DNA of 11,221 nucleotides from Candidatus Kerfeldbacteria bacterium. GTDB taxonomy: Bacteria > Patescibacteriota > Patescibacteriia > SBBC01. Numbering within the stretch: position 1 is the stretch's first letter; every line of letters begins with the position of its first letter. The position numbers were made by a program, and so were the translations under genes. The stretch spans positions 1-11,221 of the forward strand of contig CAINXF010000196.1 in the NCBI GenBank assembly GCA_903854795.1, in the 5' to 3' direction. A model generated the notes under the pieces. It was not told the DNA's origin. It worked only from the letters and a program-made list of their open reading frames with translations, and searched no databases. This document shows, in pieces, positions 1 through 6,548 of the stretch.

Positions 1-79
1 CAAGTGCATCGTCGACCACCTCCGCTCCTCCGGCTGCAGGATTCTTCCTATCCTTCCAGGTGAACCAAACGATCCTCAT
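1..79 (-). CDS. Glycosyltransferase family 4, N-terminal fragment (cut by left edge)
   Basis: The minus strand opens an ATG at 79-77 and stays open to the window edge, encoding 26 residues. They begin MRIVWFTWKDRKNP and continue AAGGAEVVDDAL. A short beta strand (RIVWFTW) followed by a G-G-A-E loop and a helix is the usual opening of GT-B fold family-4 glycosyltransferases, where the glycine loop lies near the acceptor and donor site. The start overlaps the stop of the upstream GT2 gene as TAATG (1 nt shared), which supports both frames and suggests translational coupling. It would be the third gene of the flippase operon. The sugar and acceptor cannot be told from so short a piece. Confidence in a gene here is good; confidence in the exact family is moderate. 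Confidence 0.72.
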   Translation of the reverse strand, partial: MRIVWFTWKDRKNPAAGGAEVVDDAL

Positions 80-1029
80 TATGCTTTCTTCTTCCGCAGC
101 ACGTACATCGGTCTGTTCAGGATCTCACTGTGGATGTTCGCGATGTAGAGGGCGATGAGACCTAGGCTCATGAGGACGATACCTACAAGGAAGACGATGA
201 TCACCGCAAGGATCGCACTTCCAGAGATGCTCGACCCCCATCCGGTGATCCACACGTATTTCGTGAAGAATATCGCCAGACCCATGATTCCGGCGAACAA
301 CGTGATGATGATGCCGAGATACCCGGCAAGCCTGAGCGGGAACAGGCTCAACGACACGAAGCTGTTCATCGCGAGACTCAGGAGCTTGATGAAGTTGTAG
401 CTGGCGATTCCCTGCATGCGTTCGTTCGCCGTGAAGTGCACGTAATCGCGGCGGTAGCCGAGCCAATCTATCAGACCGCGGGTGATCCTGTTCTGCTCGG
501 TGAACCGGTTGAAGGAGTCAATGACCTCCCGATCGAGCAGCCGAAAATCGGTGGCGTACGCGGTCAACTTCGTATGGGCGATCGAGTTCAGGATCCTGTA
601 GAACAACCGAGAGCCTATTCTTTTGATGAATCCTTCGCCACGGTTCGACCGACGGATCCCGACCACCACTTCCGCCCCGTGTTCCCATCGCGTGATGAAC
701 TCGGGGATCAGCTCTACCGGATGCTGCAGGTCCGCGTCGATGATGATGCACGCGTCGCCCGTGCACTGGTTGATTCCGGCGGTCGTCGCGATCTCCTTAC
801 CGAAGTTCCTCGTGAACTCGATGACCTTGACCGCCGGATCATGCGCCGCGATTCCCTCGAGGACCGCTTGCGAACCGTCGGTGCTCGCATCGTTCACGAA
901 GAGCGTCTCCGTATCATAGGAAAGCGCTGAAAGCACCTTCTTCAGGCGTTGGTATAACGTCGGTACGTTCAACTCCTCGTTGAAGACCGGCACCACGATC
1001 GATATCTTCTTACGATACGGCGAGTTCAT
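79..1029 (-). CDS. GtrB/ArnC-like membrane glycosyltransferase family 2 (polyprenyl-phosphate sugar synthase)
   Basis: 316 residues. The N-terminal GT-A domain shows IVVPVFNEE (10-19), FVNDASTDGS (44-53) and the metal-binding DADLQHP (98-103, DxD at 98-100), followed by DFRLLDR (161-167). Two hydrophobic segments follow at about 233-256 and 270-297, and then a basic tail (RKKK). This order and length match the GtrB/ArnC/DPM-like group, which moves a sugar from a nucleotide donor to polyprenyl phosphate on the cytoplasmic face of the membrane. The ATG (1029-1027) overlaps the flippase stop as ATGA, and no good Shine-Dalgarno precedes it, so it is probably translated by coupling. The group is secure. 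The sugar (glucose, mannose, aminoarabinose or another) is not determined. No GtrA-type small flippase is seen beside it. Confidence 0.9.
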   Translation of the reverse strand: MNSPYRKKISIVVPVFNEELNVPTLYQRLKKVLSALSYDTETLFVNDASTDGSQAVLEGIAAHDPAVKVIEFTRNFGKEIATTAGINQCTGDACIIIDADLQHPVELIPEFITRWEHGAEVVVGIRRSNRGEGFIKRIGSRLFYRILNSIAHTKLTAYATDFRLLDREVIDSFNRFTEQNRITRGLIDWLGYRRDYVHFTANERMQGIASYNFIKLLSLAMNSFVSLSLFPLRLAGYLGIIITLFAGIMGLAIFFTKYVWITGWGSSISGSAILAVIIVFLVGIVLMSLGLIALYIANIHSEILNRPMYVLRKKKA

Positions 1030-2309
1030 AACGATGGCTCAATGACGGTGATCGGCGCGGTGAAATCGGTGGTCGTCCGCACGCGCTTCATCATCAATAA
1101 TAGCAAAATAATGACCACGGAGAAAGTGAGCATCATCACGTACATAAGGTACCGGACGGTATGCGGCCCGAGCGCGAAGGCGAGGGGAATGACGACGCAT
1201 GCGCCGAGGAGCGGGACGACGAACCGCCGTACCGGGGTGGCCAAGAAATACATCACCAAAATGTACATGACCGAGTATAAACCGAACACCATTCCGGTCA
1301 GCCATAGCACCGATGAGAAATTAAGATACCGCGCGCCGAACAACAGGCGGACGATGAACGGACCGCACAGCGCGAACACGGCGACGGCGACGATCGTGAT
1401 GGCCGACATGGCGAGCAGGGCCTTCGAGACGATCGAGGTCGACGATTCGTTCTTCGCGTGCCGCGAGAGCACCATCGGGAACAGCACGAGGGCGAGCGAT
1501 CCGCCGAAGAAGAAGATCGCCTTTCCCAATAGTGAGACCGTTCCATACTGACCGGCGAGGTCGGCAGAAAGGTATCGTTTGACGATGAACAGGTCGATGT
1601 TGAGCAAGAGTATCAAGCCGATGTTCGCGAGCAGCGCGTACGTTCCGCGGTCGAGCAATTCCCGCGTCGAAGGGATGCGCGCGGGATCGGCGGGCGGGGA
1701 ATGACGCGTACGCGCCCAACGGAACGCCACAACCGCCACCACGGTCGAACCGATGCCGAGGATACCGATAACGCCGGTCAGACGATACCCGAACACCATC
1801 GCGACGAATACCCCGACGATCTTGATCAATGGCGTCGCGACGTTGACCACGGAAAGCCTCATGAATTGCTGACGGCCTTGGATGACCCCCAGGATCACCG
1901 GGGATACGAGCGCCGCGGGGATCGAGATACTCAAGAGTAGCAAGGAGACGTGGTTTGAGAAATGGAAGAAACGCAACATGACCGGCATCAGCACCAAGAA
2001 CACCACGATGAGCCCGACGCTGATGACCGATACCTGCCGATACATCTTTTTCACGAAACCACCTAACGCGCCTTCGTCGCCCGTTGCCATATACCGTGAT
2101 ACGAACTGCGTCGTGACGATCGCGTTCGTGTTCGCCGGGATCGTCAACACGTTAAGAACGGCGAACATGGTCAGGAGTTCCCCGTACTGCGCGGTGGTGA
2201 GCAACCGTGCGACAAAAGGATTGTACAAATAGTTCAACGCGCCGCCTGCGAGCGACGAGATCATGATGATAAGACTTTTCCTGTACAACGGGTCGCTGAA
2301 CGCCTTCAT
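1026..2309 (-). CDS. Wzx-type polysaccharide/oligosaccharide flippase (MATE-like/MOP superfamily)
   Basis: 427 residues from the ATG at 2309. The protein is hydrophobic almost throughout, with about 12 or more membrane segments. It starts with a basic and aromatic stretch (DPLYRKSLI), then a segment ending FVARLLTTAQYGELLTMFA, the 'LaR.L....YG.l' signature of polysaccharide-biosynthesis flippases. A second half-repeat opens near LLNIDLFIVKRYLSADLAGQYG. Members move undecaprenyl-linked oligosaccharides across the cytoplasmic membrane. The frame could be extended to a TTG at 2411, but that codon is part of a good -35 box (TTGACG) whose transcript would start near 2376. The extra 34 residues also do not resemble the family, so I take the ATG at 2309. 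No clear Shine-Dalgarno is seen before it. It is the first gene of the leftward operon. The substrate is unknown. Confidence 0.88.
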   Translation of the reverse strand: MKAFSDPLYRKSLIIMISSLAGGALNYLYNPFVARLLTTAQYGELLTMFAVLNVLTIPANTNAIVTTQFVSRYMATGDEGALGGFVKKMYRQVSVISVGLIVVFLVLMPVMLRFFHFSNHVSLLLLSISIPAALVSPVILGVIQGRQQFMRLSVVNVATPLIKIVGVFVAMVFGYRLTGVIGILGIGSTVVAVVAFRWARTRHSPPADPARIPSTRELLDRGTYALLANIGLILLLNIDLFIVKRYLSADLAGQYGTVSLLGKAIFFFGGSLALVLFPMVLSRHAKNESSTSIVSKALLAMSAITIVAVAVFALCGPFIVRLLFGARYLNFSSVLWLTGMVFGLYSVMYILVMYFLATPVRRFVVPLLGACVVIPLAFALGPHTVRYLMYVMMLTFSVVIILLLLMMKRVRTTTDFTAPITVIEPSL

Positions 2310-2382
2310 ATGAACATATCTGCAATAATAACCCAACCTATACGATAGGAACGCATGTCTAGGGCTACTGAATAACAGGGCA

Positions 2383-2411
2383 ATTGTATGCCAAATAGTC
2401 GGTGACGTCAA
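2383..2411 (-). promoter_or_regulatory. Sigma-70-type promoter of the flippase operon
   Basis: On the minus strand a -35 box TTGACG (2411-2406) and a -10 box TACAAT (2388-2383) are separated by exactly 17 bp. Each hexamer has one mismatch to the bacterial consensus. Transcription would start near 2376, leaving a leader of about 66 nt before the ATG at 2309. A short dyad, GGCA and TGCC around the -10 box (2379-2392), could be an operator but is only 4 bp per arm. The TTG that would extend the flippase reading frame is the first three bases of the -35 box, so this promoter argues against the longer start. Confidence 0.72.
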
Positions 2412-2423
2412 TCGTACAACGAG

Positions 2424-2452
2424 TGGCTCAAATCGCCGATTATCAGTACAAT
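2424..2452 (+). promoter_or_regulatory. Possible promoter of the rightward operon
   Basis: TACAAT at 2447-2452 is a good -10 box. The hexamer 17 bp upstream (TGGCTC, 2424-2429) is a poor -35 match, so this site is much weaker on paper than the opposite promoter. Transcription from it would begin near 2459 and give a leader of about 25 nt to the ATG at 2484. The in-frame ATG at 2451 overlaps this -10 box and would then not be transcribed. Confidence 0.35.
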
Positions 2453-2483
2453 GGGGACGTACCGATCAGCATACCCCACCCCC

Positions 2484-3545
2484 ATGCGCATCACCTTCGT
2501 CACTACGTCGTTTTACCCGAACAAAGGAGGCGTCGAAAATCACGTCATGTCCGTTGCACGCGAACTGATCGCGCGCGGGCATTCGATCTCGGTGTTGGCA
2601 CCCGACGCCCACCGCGCGTCTGACCATGAAACGTTCGAGGGGATCGATATCTCGCGTTTTCGCGCAACCCCGTTCGTCGCGGCGTGGGTATCGCTTTGGA
2701 GGTTCCGGGACGTCGTTCGAAACGCCGACATCGTGCATCTCCATGACTTCTCTACCTATATATGGGTCTGGCCGTATCTCGTGTTGTTCAGGAAGAAATT
2801 CTACATCACCTTCCACGGCTGGGAAGGACGGATTCCTCCGAACCCGTTGTTCATCAAACTACGGCGGATGATCGAGCGGAAGAGCGCCGGATCGATGGTC
2901 ATCGGGGATTTCATCACGAAATGGTACGGCCAACGTCCCACCATCATCTCTTATGGTGGCGTAGCGCAGGACCTCATCGTTCCGATACGACCACCGGCGA
3001 ACGACGATCGGCTCGAGTTGCTGTTCTTCGGACGCCTCGCACCGGATACGGGAGCGCTACGCGCCCTCGAGTTCTTCAAGCGCATTCGTGCCGCGTACCC
3101 CCACGCACGTTTCACCGTTCTCGGCGACGGTCCGAGCAAACCGGAGATCGAACGATACATCGCACGTGAGCACCTGCCCATCGAACTACATGGCTGGGTG
3201 GCGCAACCTCGTACGTACCTCGAACGCGCCGACGTCGTCGTGACGACCGGCTACCTCGGCATCCTCGAAGCGCTTGCCGCAGGGGCGATCGTGTGTAGCC
3301 TTTACGATAATGAACTTAAACGCGATTACATTTGTATGTCGCCGTTCGCGGACCTCATCATGCATGCGAATTCCCCTGAAGCGCTCGCCGAAAAATACCA
3401 CGCCCTTCACCATGACCGTACCGCGGAAACGGCGCTACGTACGGCCGCGCATTCGTTCGTCCTGGACCACACGTGGGACCGCGTGGTAACGTCGTACGAA
3501 CGGCTATGGCAAGGAACCTCCATACATAATAATCGATTAGCATGA
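2484..3545 (+). CDS. Glycosyltransferase family 4 (GT-B fold), YDN.LK.DY subgroup
   Basis: 353 residues from the ATG at 2484. The N-terminal Rossmann half starts MRITFVTTSFYPNKGGVENH, with the GG loop at 15-16 and HLHDF at 85-89. The nucleotide-sugar-binding C-terminal half contains FFGRL (181-185), VLGDGPSKPEIE (212-223) and the acidic site LEALAAG (261-267). The usual EX7E pair is altered: the second Glu is E262, but the loop before it is about five residues shorter (ADVVVTTGYLGILEA) and the first Glu is missing. It is followed by SLYDNELKRDYICMSPF. I recall this combination from a set of related GT4 proteins, so it is likely a subgroup trait rather than damage. The longer ORF start at 2451 adds 11 residues unlike the family and overlaps a -10 box. 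The stop overlaps the next start as ATGA. Sugar specificity is unknown. The 3' end carries one copy of a direct repeat (3482-3498). Confidence 0.88.
   Translation: MRITFVTTSFYPNKGGVENHVMSVARELIARGHSISVLAPDAHRASDHETFEGIDISRFRATPFVAAWVSLWRFRDVVRNADIVHLHDFSTYIWVWPYLVLFRKKFYITFHGWEGRIPPNPLFIKLRRMIERKSAGSMVIGDFITKWYGQRPTIISYGGVAQDLIVPIRPPANDDRLELLFFGRLAPDTGALRALEFFKRIRAAYPHARFTVLGDGPSKPEIERYIAREHLPIELHGWVAQPRTYLERADVVVTTGYLGILEALAAGAIVCSLYDNELKRDYICMSPFADLIMHANSPEALAEKYHALHHDRTAETALRTAAHSFVLDHTWDRVVTSYERLWQGTSIHNNRLA
3482..3498 (+). repeat. Direct repeat copy 1, inside the GT4 3' end
   Basis: The 17-mer cgtggtaacgtcgtacg occurs here and again, identically, at 4492-4508, 1010 bp downstream. Extended rightward to 28 positions (3482-3509 against 4492-4519), 24 match. 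Here it encodes VVTSY within the GT4 C-terminal helix WDRVVTSYERLW. An exact 17-mer repeat is unlikely by chance in a window of this size. Confidence 0.85.
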
Positions 3546-4480
3546 ATAAGATTTTGATCACCGGCTCGTCCGGACAAATTGGTAGCGAACTGGTCGGACT
3601 CCTGCGTAGTAAGTATGGCAATGACCAAGTGGTTGCCCTGGACAACAGGAAAAGTGGCGACGCGGAGGTCGTGGACGTGACCGATGTCGATGCGCTCGGA
3701 GAGGTCTTCAACAAACACTCGATCGGTACCGTCTACCATCTGGCAGGGCTCCTGTCCGCGACCGGCGAGAAGAACCCATCCCTCGCATGGAACGTCAACC
3801 TCAACGGTCTGAAGAACATCCTCGACCTTTCGCTTGCTCACAAGGCGGACAAGGTGTTCTGGCCGAGTTCGATCGCGGCGTTCGGCCCGAGCACGCAAAA
3901 AAAGATGGCCCCGCAGGATGCGCGCACGAATCCCAGTACGATGTACGGCGTGACGAAGGTCGCGGGCGAACTTCTGTGCGACTATTATCACACGCGTTAC
4001 GGTCTCGACGTCCGTAGCGTCCGATACCCCGGGCTCATCAGTCACGCGACGGAACCGGGCGGCGGTACGACCGACTACGCGGTGACGATGTTCTACGAAG
4101 CACTTCAGAAGAGACGCTACACCTGTTTCGTCAAACCCACTACCGTACTTCCGATGATGTACATGGACGACGCGATACGCGCGACGTTGGGGATCATGGA
4201 CGCGGATGCGGACCGCATCAAGGTCCACACGAGCTACAACCTCGCGGGATTGAGTTTCTCGGCGGAGGAGCTCGCCGCAGCGATCGGACGACGGCTTTCG
4301 GGTTTCATGTGCGAATATGCGCCAGATTTTCGCCAGCAGATCGCCGATTCGTGGCCGGAATCCATCGACGATCACCAAGCGAGAGCAGATTGGGGCTGGA
4401 AACCGAAGTACGACCTTGATGCGCTCGTCGACACGATGTTGTCGGCACTATCGAAGAAACTTCACATCCCTCTTGTCTGA
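3542..4480 (+). CDS. L-threonine 3-dehydrogenase, short-chain dehydrogenase/extended SDR type
   Basis: 312 residues. It shows the NAD-binding TGSSGQIG (7-14), PSSIAAFG (108-115), catalytic YGVTK (Y135, K139), GGTTDYAV (174-181), LPMMYMDDAIRATL (203-216), SYNLAG (231-236), PDFRQQIADSWPESIDD (261-277) and ARADWGW (280-286). The last four blocks are characteristic of the SDR-type threonine dehydrogenases (for example those of Cupriavidus necator, Flavobacterium frigidimaris and Thermoplasma volcanium), not of sugar-nucleotide epimerases. The reaction is L-threonine + NAD+ to 2-amino-3-ketobutyrate, in the cytoplasm. The usual partner, 2-amino-3-ketobutyrate CoA ligase, is absent from the window. 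Full length, with no missing motif. The start overlaps the GT4 stop (ATGA) with no clear Shine-Dalgarno. The gene sits between two copies of a direct repeat, suggesting insertion into a GT4-GT2 pair. An unusual amino-sugar role cannot be excluded. Confidence 0.9.
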   Translation: MNKILITGSSGQIGSELVGLLRSKYGNDQVVALDNRKSGDAEVVDVTDVDALGEVFNKHSIGTVYHLAGLLSATGEKNPSLAWNVNLNGLKNILDLSLAHKADKVFWPSSIAAFGPSTQKKMAPQDARTNPSTMYGVTKVAGELLCDYYHTRYGLDVRSVRYPGLISHATEPGGGTTDYAVTMFYEALQKRRYTCFVKPTTVLPMMYMDDAIRATLGIMDADADRIKVHTSYNLAGLSFSAEELAAAIGRRLSGFMCEYAPDFRQQIADSWPESIDDHQARADWGWKPKYDLDALVDTMLSALSKKLHIPLV

Positions 4481-4491
4481 AACGAAAGCCT

Positions 4492-4508
4492 CGTGGTAAC
4501 GTCGTACG
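4492..4508 (+). repeat. Direct repeat copy 2, between the dehydrogenase and GT2 genes
   Basis: Identical over 17 bp to 3482-3498, and 24/28 identical when extended to 4519. It begins 12 nt after the dehydrogenase stop. Together with copy 1 it brackets the whole dehydrogenase gene. Confidence 0.85.
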
Positions 4509-4531
4509 CACAACCATGGAACAGACAATAA
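4492..4531 (+). pseudogene. Probable relict of a GT4 C-terminus
   Basis: Read from 4493, this stretch encodes VVTSYAQPWNRQ followed by TAA (4529-4531). It aligns with the tail of the upstream GT4, VVTSYERLWQG, with the tryptophan in register. The TAA is followed by only two bases before the ATG at 4534 that opens the GT2 proper, exactly the spacing expected if this was once the 3' end of a GT4 gene directly upstream of the GT2. Upstream of 4492 the resemblance to the GT4 gene is lost. What is seen is the repeat and the reading frame; that it is a gene remnant is inference. Confidence 0.5.
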
Positions 4532-4533
4532 CA

Positions 4534-5469
4534 ATGAGAACTTCGTTGGTGTGTACGGTCTTCAACGAAGCGGACGCGATCGCTGATTTTCTTGAGAGCA
4601 TTCGTCGGCAGACGAGACAACCCGACGAGGTGGTCGTCGTCGATGGCGGATCGACCGATGCGACCGTTTCGAAACTTCACGGATTCTCGGCTCGTCATCC
4701 GGAGCTTCATCTGCGTGTTGAGGAGAAAAAAGGGAATCGTTCGGTCGGTCGCAATACGGGGGTCCGTCTCGCCAAAGGTGACATCATCGCGATGACCGAC
4801 GCGGGAAACGACCTCAATCCGAACTGGCTCTCTGCGGTCACCGAACCGTTCCGTAAGGATCCCGAGGTCGATTTCGTCGGCGGATGGTACCAGCCCCACG
4901 TCACCTCTTCCTGGGACGGATCGCTCGCCATGGTGTTCGGTTTCAAAGCCGATAAGGTCAACGTCAATACGTTCCTTCCGTCGACCCGCTCGATGGCGTT
5001 CAAGAAGACGCTCTGGGAATCGGTCGGCGGTTTCGACGTTTCGAACTCGCACTCCGAGGACACGCCGTTCTCGATCGCCATGCGGAAGGCAGGGAAGAAG
5101 TTCACGTTCGCGCCTGACGCCGTGGTCCATTGGCACATGGTACAAGGATACGGACGCCTCTATCGGACGTTCGACCGGTACGCGCTCGGGGATGGGCAAA
5201 TGAGGTTATGGATGTCCCAGTACGTCATCGCACTTGCCGGGTCCGCGATCGAACTGCTGTTGATCGTTGCGGGATTCGTGTTCGGATATGGCTACTGGCT
5301 CGTCGGCATCCTTGGTGCCATCGGCTATCTCTCGATGCCACTGTTCAACTCAGGTTATCGACGGAACGCACGGAGCTGGTACCAGGTCCCGCTCATGAAG
5401 CTCATGCTCGTCTGTGGCAACGTACATGGCTTCGTCCGTGGACTGCTACAAAAAAGGAACGTCGCATGA
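4534..5469 (+). CDS. Glycosyltransferase family 2 with C-terminal membrane segments
   Basis: 311 residues from the ATG at 4534. The GT-A domain begins MRTSLVCTVFNEADAIADFL, then VVVVDGGSTDAT (33-44), GNRSVGRNTG (67-76) and TDAGN (88-92) in the place of the DxD-type metal site. SMAFKK and GGFD (about 153-168) and SEDTPFS (174-180) follow, the last probably holding the catalytic-base acid. Hydrophobic stretches lie at about 231-269. It probably adds one sugar to a lipid-linked glycan at the inner membrane face. An in-frame ATG at 4516 would add MEQTIT, but it lies within the relict GT4 tail. With no convincing Shine-Dalgarno at either site, I prefer 4534 because the family normally starts just before this first strand. 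The stop overlaps the next gene (ATGA). Donor and acceptor are unknown. Confidence 0.86.
   Translation: MRTSLVCTVFNEADAIADFLESIRRQTRQPDEVVVVDGGSTDATVSKLHGFSARHPELHLRVEEKKGNRSVGRNTGVRLAKGDIIAMTDAGNDLNPNWLSAVTEPFRKDPEVDFVGGWYQPHVTSSWDGSLAMVFGFKADKVNVNTFLPSTRSMAFKKTLWESVGGFDVSNSHSEDTPFSIAMRKAGKKFTFAPDAVVHWHMVQGYGRLYRTFDRYALGDGQMRLWMSQYVIALAGSAIELLLIVAGFVFGYGYWLVGILGAIGYLSMPLFNSGYRRNARSWYQVPLMKLMLVCGNVHGFVRGLLQKRNVA
5454..5458 (+). promoter_or_regulatory. Shine-Dalgarno sequence for the GT4 at 5466
   Basis: AAGGA lies 7 nt before the ATG at 5466, inside the last codons of the preceding GT2. It fixes the GT4 start and argues against the much longer in-frame extension to 5130, which would overlap the GT2 gene by some 340 nt in another frame. 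Confidence 0.6.
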
Positions 5470-6548
5470 ACGTCCTCTTCATCACCAGAACATCCATCGA
5501 ACAACTGTCGGGAGGCGACAAAATACAGTTATCGAAGACGAGGGAGGCGTTGGAGAAGCTCGGGGTCACGGTGACGCTTGCGACATGCAACGACGCCATC
5601 CCGTCCGGCACCGACATCGTCCACGTGTTCAACCCTTCGCAGATGTCGACCACGCCACTCCGCGCCGCACGTGCGGCCGGCATTCCAGTGATCGTATCGA
5701 CCATCCACTGGGACATGCGCGAATACTACCGTGCCATGTTCGCCGTTAACCGAAAATTCTTCTCGATCAAGCCTCCGCAGTACCTCCGCCACTACACCGT
5801 AGCGCAACTTAAAGCACTGTTGTACAACTGTGTCTGGAACCCTCGGATCCTCCGTAAACTTCGAGAGGTGTTCCGCTTCGCTGATGTGTTGCTCCCAAAT
5901 TCCCAAGCGGAGGCCACGCTTCTTATGAAGGATTTCTCGGTACCTGAGGACCGTATCATGACCGTGGTCAACGGATTTGACACGAGCATGGCCAGCGACA
6001 CTGCGGCAGGACAGTTCAAGAGAGAACATCACCACGACGACTTCGTCCTCTGCGCCGGACGCATCGAATACCGGAAAAACCAGCTCGCCCTCATCGAGGC
6101 ACTCATGGACGAACCGTATCCGCTGGTCTTTATCGGCAGGCCGTTCGACCCCGGCTATACCGCCCTATGTAAGGCCCTTGCGGCACGACGTGGCAAGACG
6201 ATCTTCATCGACCACATGGACCAGCGGCGACTCTACCTCGCGTACCGTGATGCACGCGTCCATGCGCTCGTCAGCTGGTACGAGACGCCCGGCTTGGCGT
6301 CGCTCGAAGCCGGCGCGGTCGGGACCAACCTCGTCGTCACCCGCGGCGGATGCACCGAGGAGTACTTCGGACCCGATGCAGCCTACTGCACGCCGGACGA
6401 TCCTCAAAGCATCAGGGATGCCGTACGCCAGGCATGGGACAAACCGAAATCAGACGCGCTTTCGAAACGCATCGCCCGCTCGTACACCTGGGACGAGGCC
6501 GGTCGACAGACCCTAGCGGCGTACCGACGGGTGAAGCCCGCGCAGTAG
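5466..6548 (+). CDS. Glycosyltransferase family 4 (GT-B fold)
   Basis: 360 residues from the ATG at 5466. The N-terminal half begins MNVLFITRTSIEQLSGGDKI, with the GG loop at 16-17 and DIVHVFN at 50-56. PNSQAEA (144-150) and VVNGFD (167-172) lie at the domain linker. The C-terminal half has CAGRIEYRKNQLALIEAL (196-213), VFIGRP (221-226) and a complete EX7E motif, ETPGLASLE (E273, E281). These are the donor-binding features of retaining GT4 enzymes. It is probably cytoplasmic or peripheral to the membrane, extending a lipid-linked glycan. A Shine-Dalgarno AAGGA and an ATGA overlap with the GT2 stop both support this start. It is the last gene of the rightward operon, and its final 36 bp overlap the convergent small membrane gene. 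The sugar is unknown. Confidence 0.9.
   Translation: MNVLFITRTSIEQLSGGDKIQLSKTREALEKLGVTVTLATCNDAIPSGTDIVHVFNPSQMSTTPLRAARAAGIPVIVSTIHWDMREYYRAMFAVNRKFFSIKPPQYLRHYTVAQLKALLYNCVWNPRILRKLREVFRFADVLLPNSQAEATLLMKDFSVPEDRIMTVVNGFDTSMASDTAAGQFKREHHHDDFVLCAGRIEYRKNQLALIEALMDEPYPLVFIGRPFDPGYTALCKALAARRGKTIFIDHMDQRRLYLAYRDARVHALVSWYETPGLASLEAGAVGTNLVVTRGGCTEEYFGPDAAYCTPDDPQSIRDAVRQAWDKPKSDALSKRIARSYTWDEAGRQTLAAYRRVKPAQ

Noticed and set aside
436..930. A 164-codon plus-strand frame opposite the GtrB-like GT2
   Set aside because: It is Asp/Arg-rich, with no motif and no ribosome-binding site. The minus strand carries the complete GT2 signature.
3502..3530. A promoter for the dehydrogenase (CATAAT at 3525-3530)
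   Set aside because: No -35 box is found at a suitable distance (GGCTAT 17 bp upstream), and the gene is coupled to the GT4 by an ATGA overlap.
3407..4378. A 323-codon open frame on the minus strand opposite the threonine dehydrogenase
   Set aside because: Its product is Arg-, Val- and His-rich with no motif, while the plus strand encodes a full, motif-complete dehydrogenase. Long antisense frames are expected with this GC-rich codon use.
5130..5465. A 112-codon N-terminal extension of the second plus-strand GT4
   Set aside because: It overlaps the GT2 gene in another frame, is Arg/Trp-rich without a domain, and the ATG at 5466 has both a Shine-Dalgarno and an ATGA overlap.
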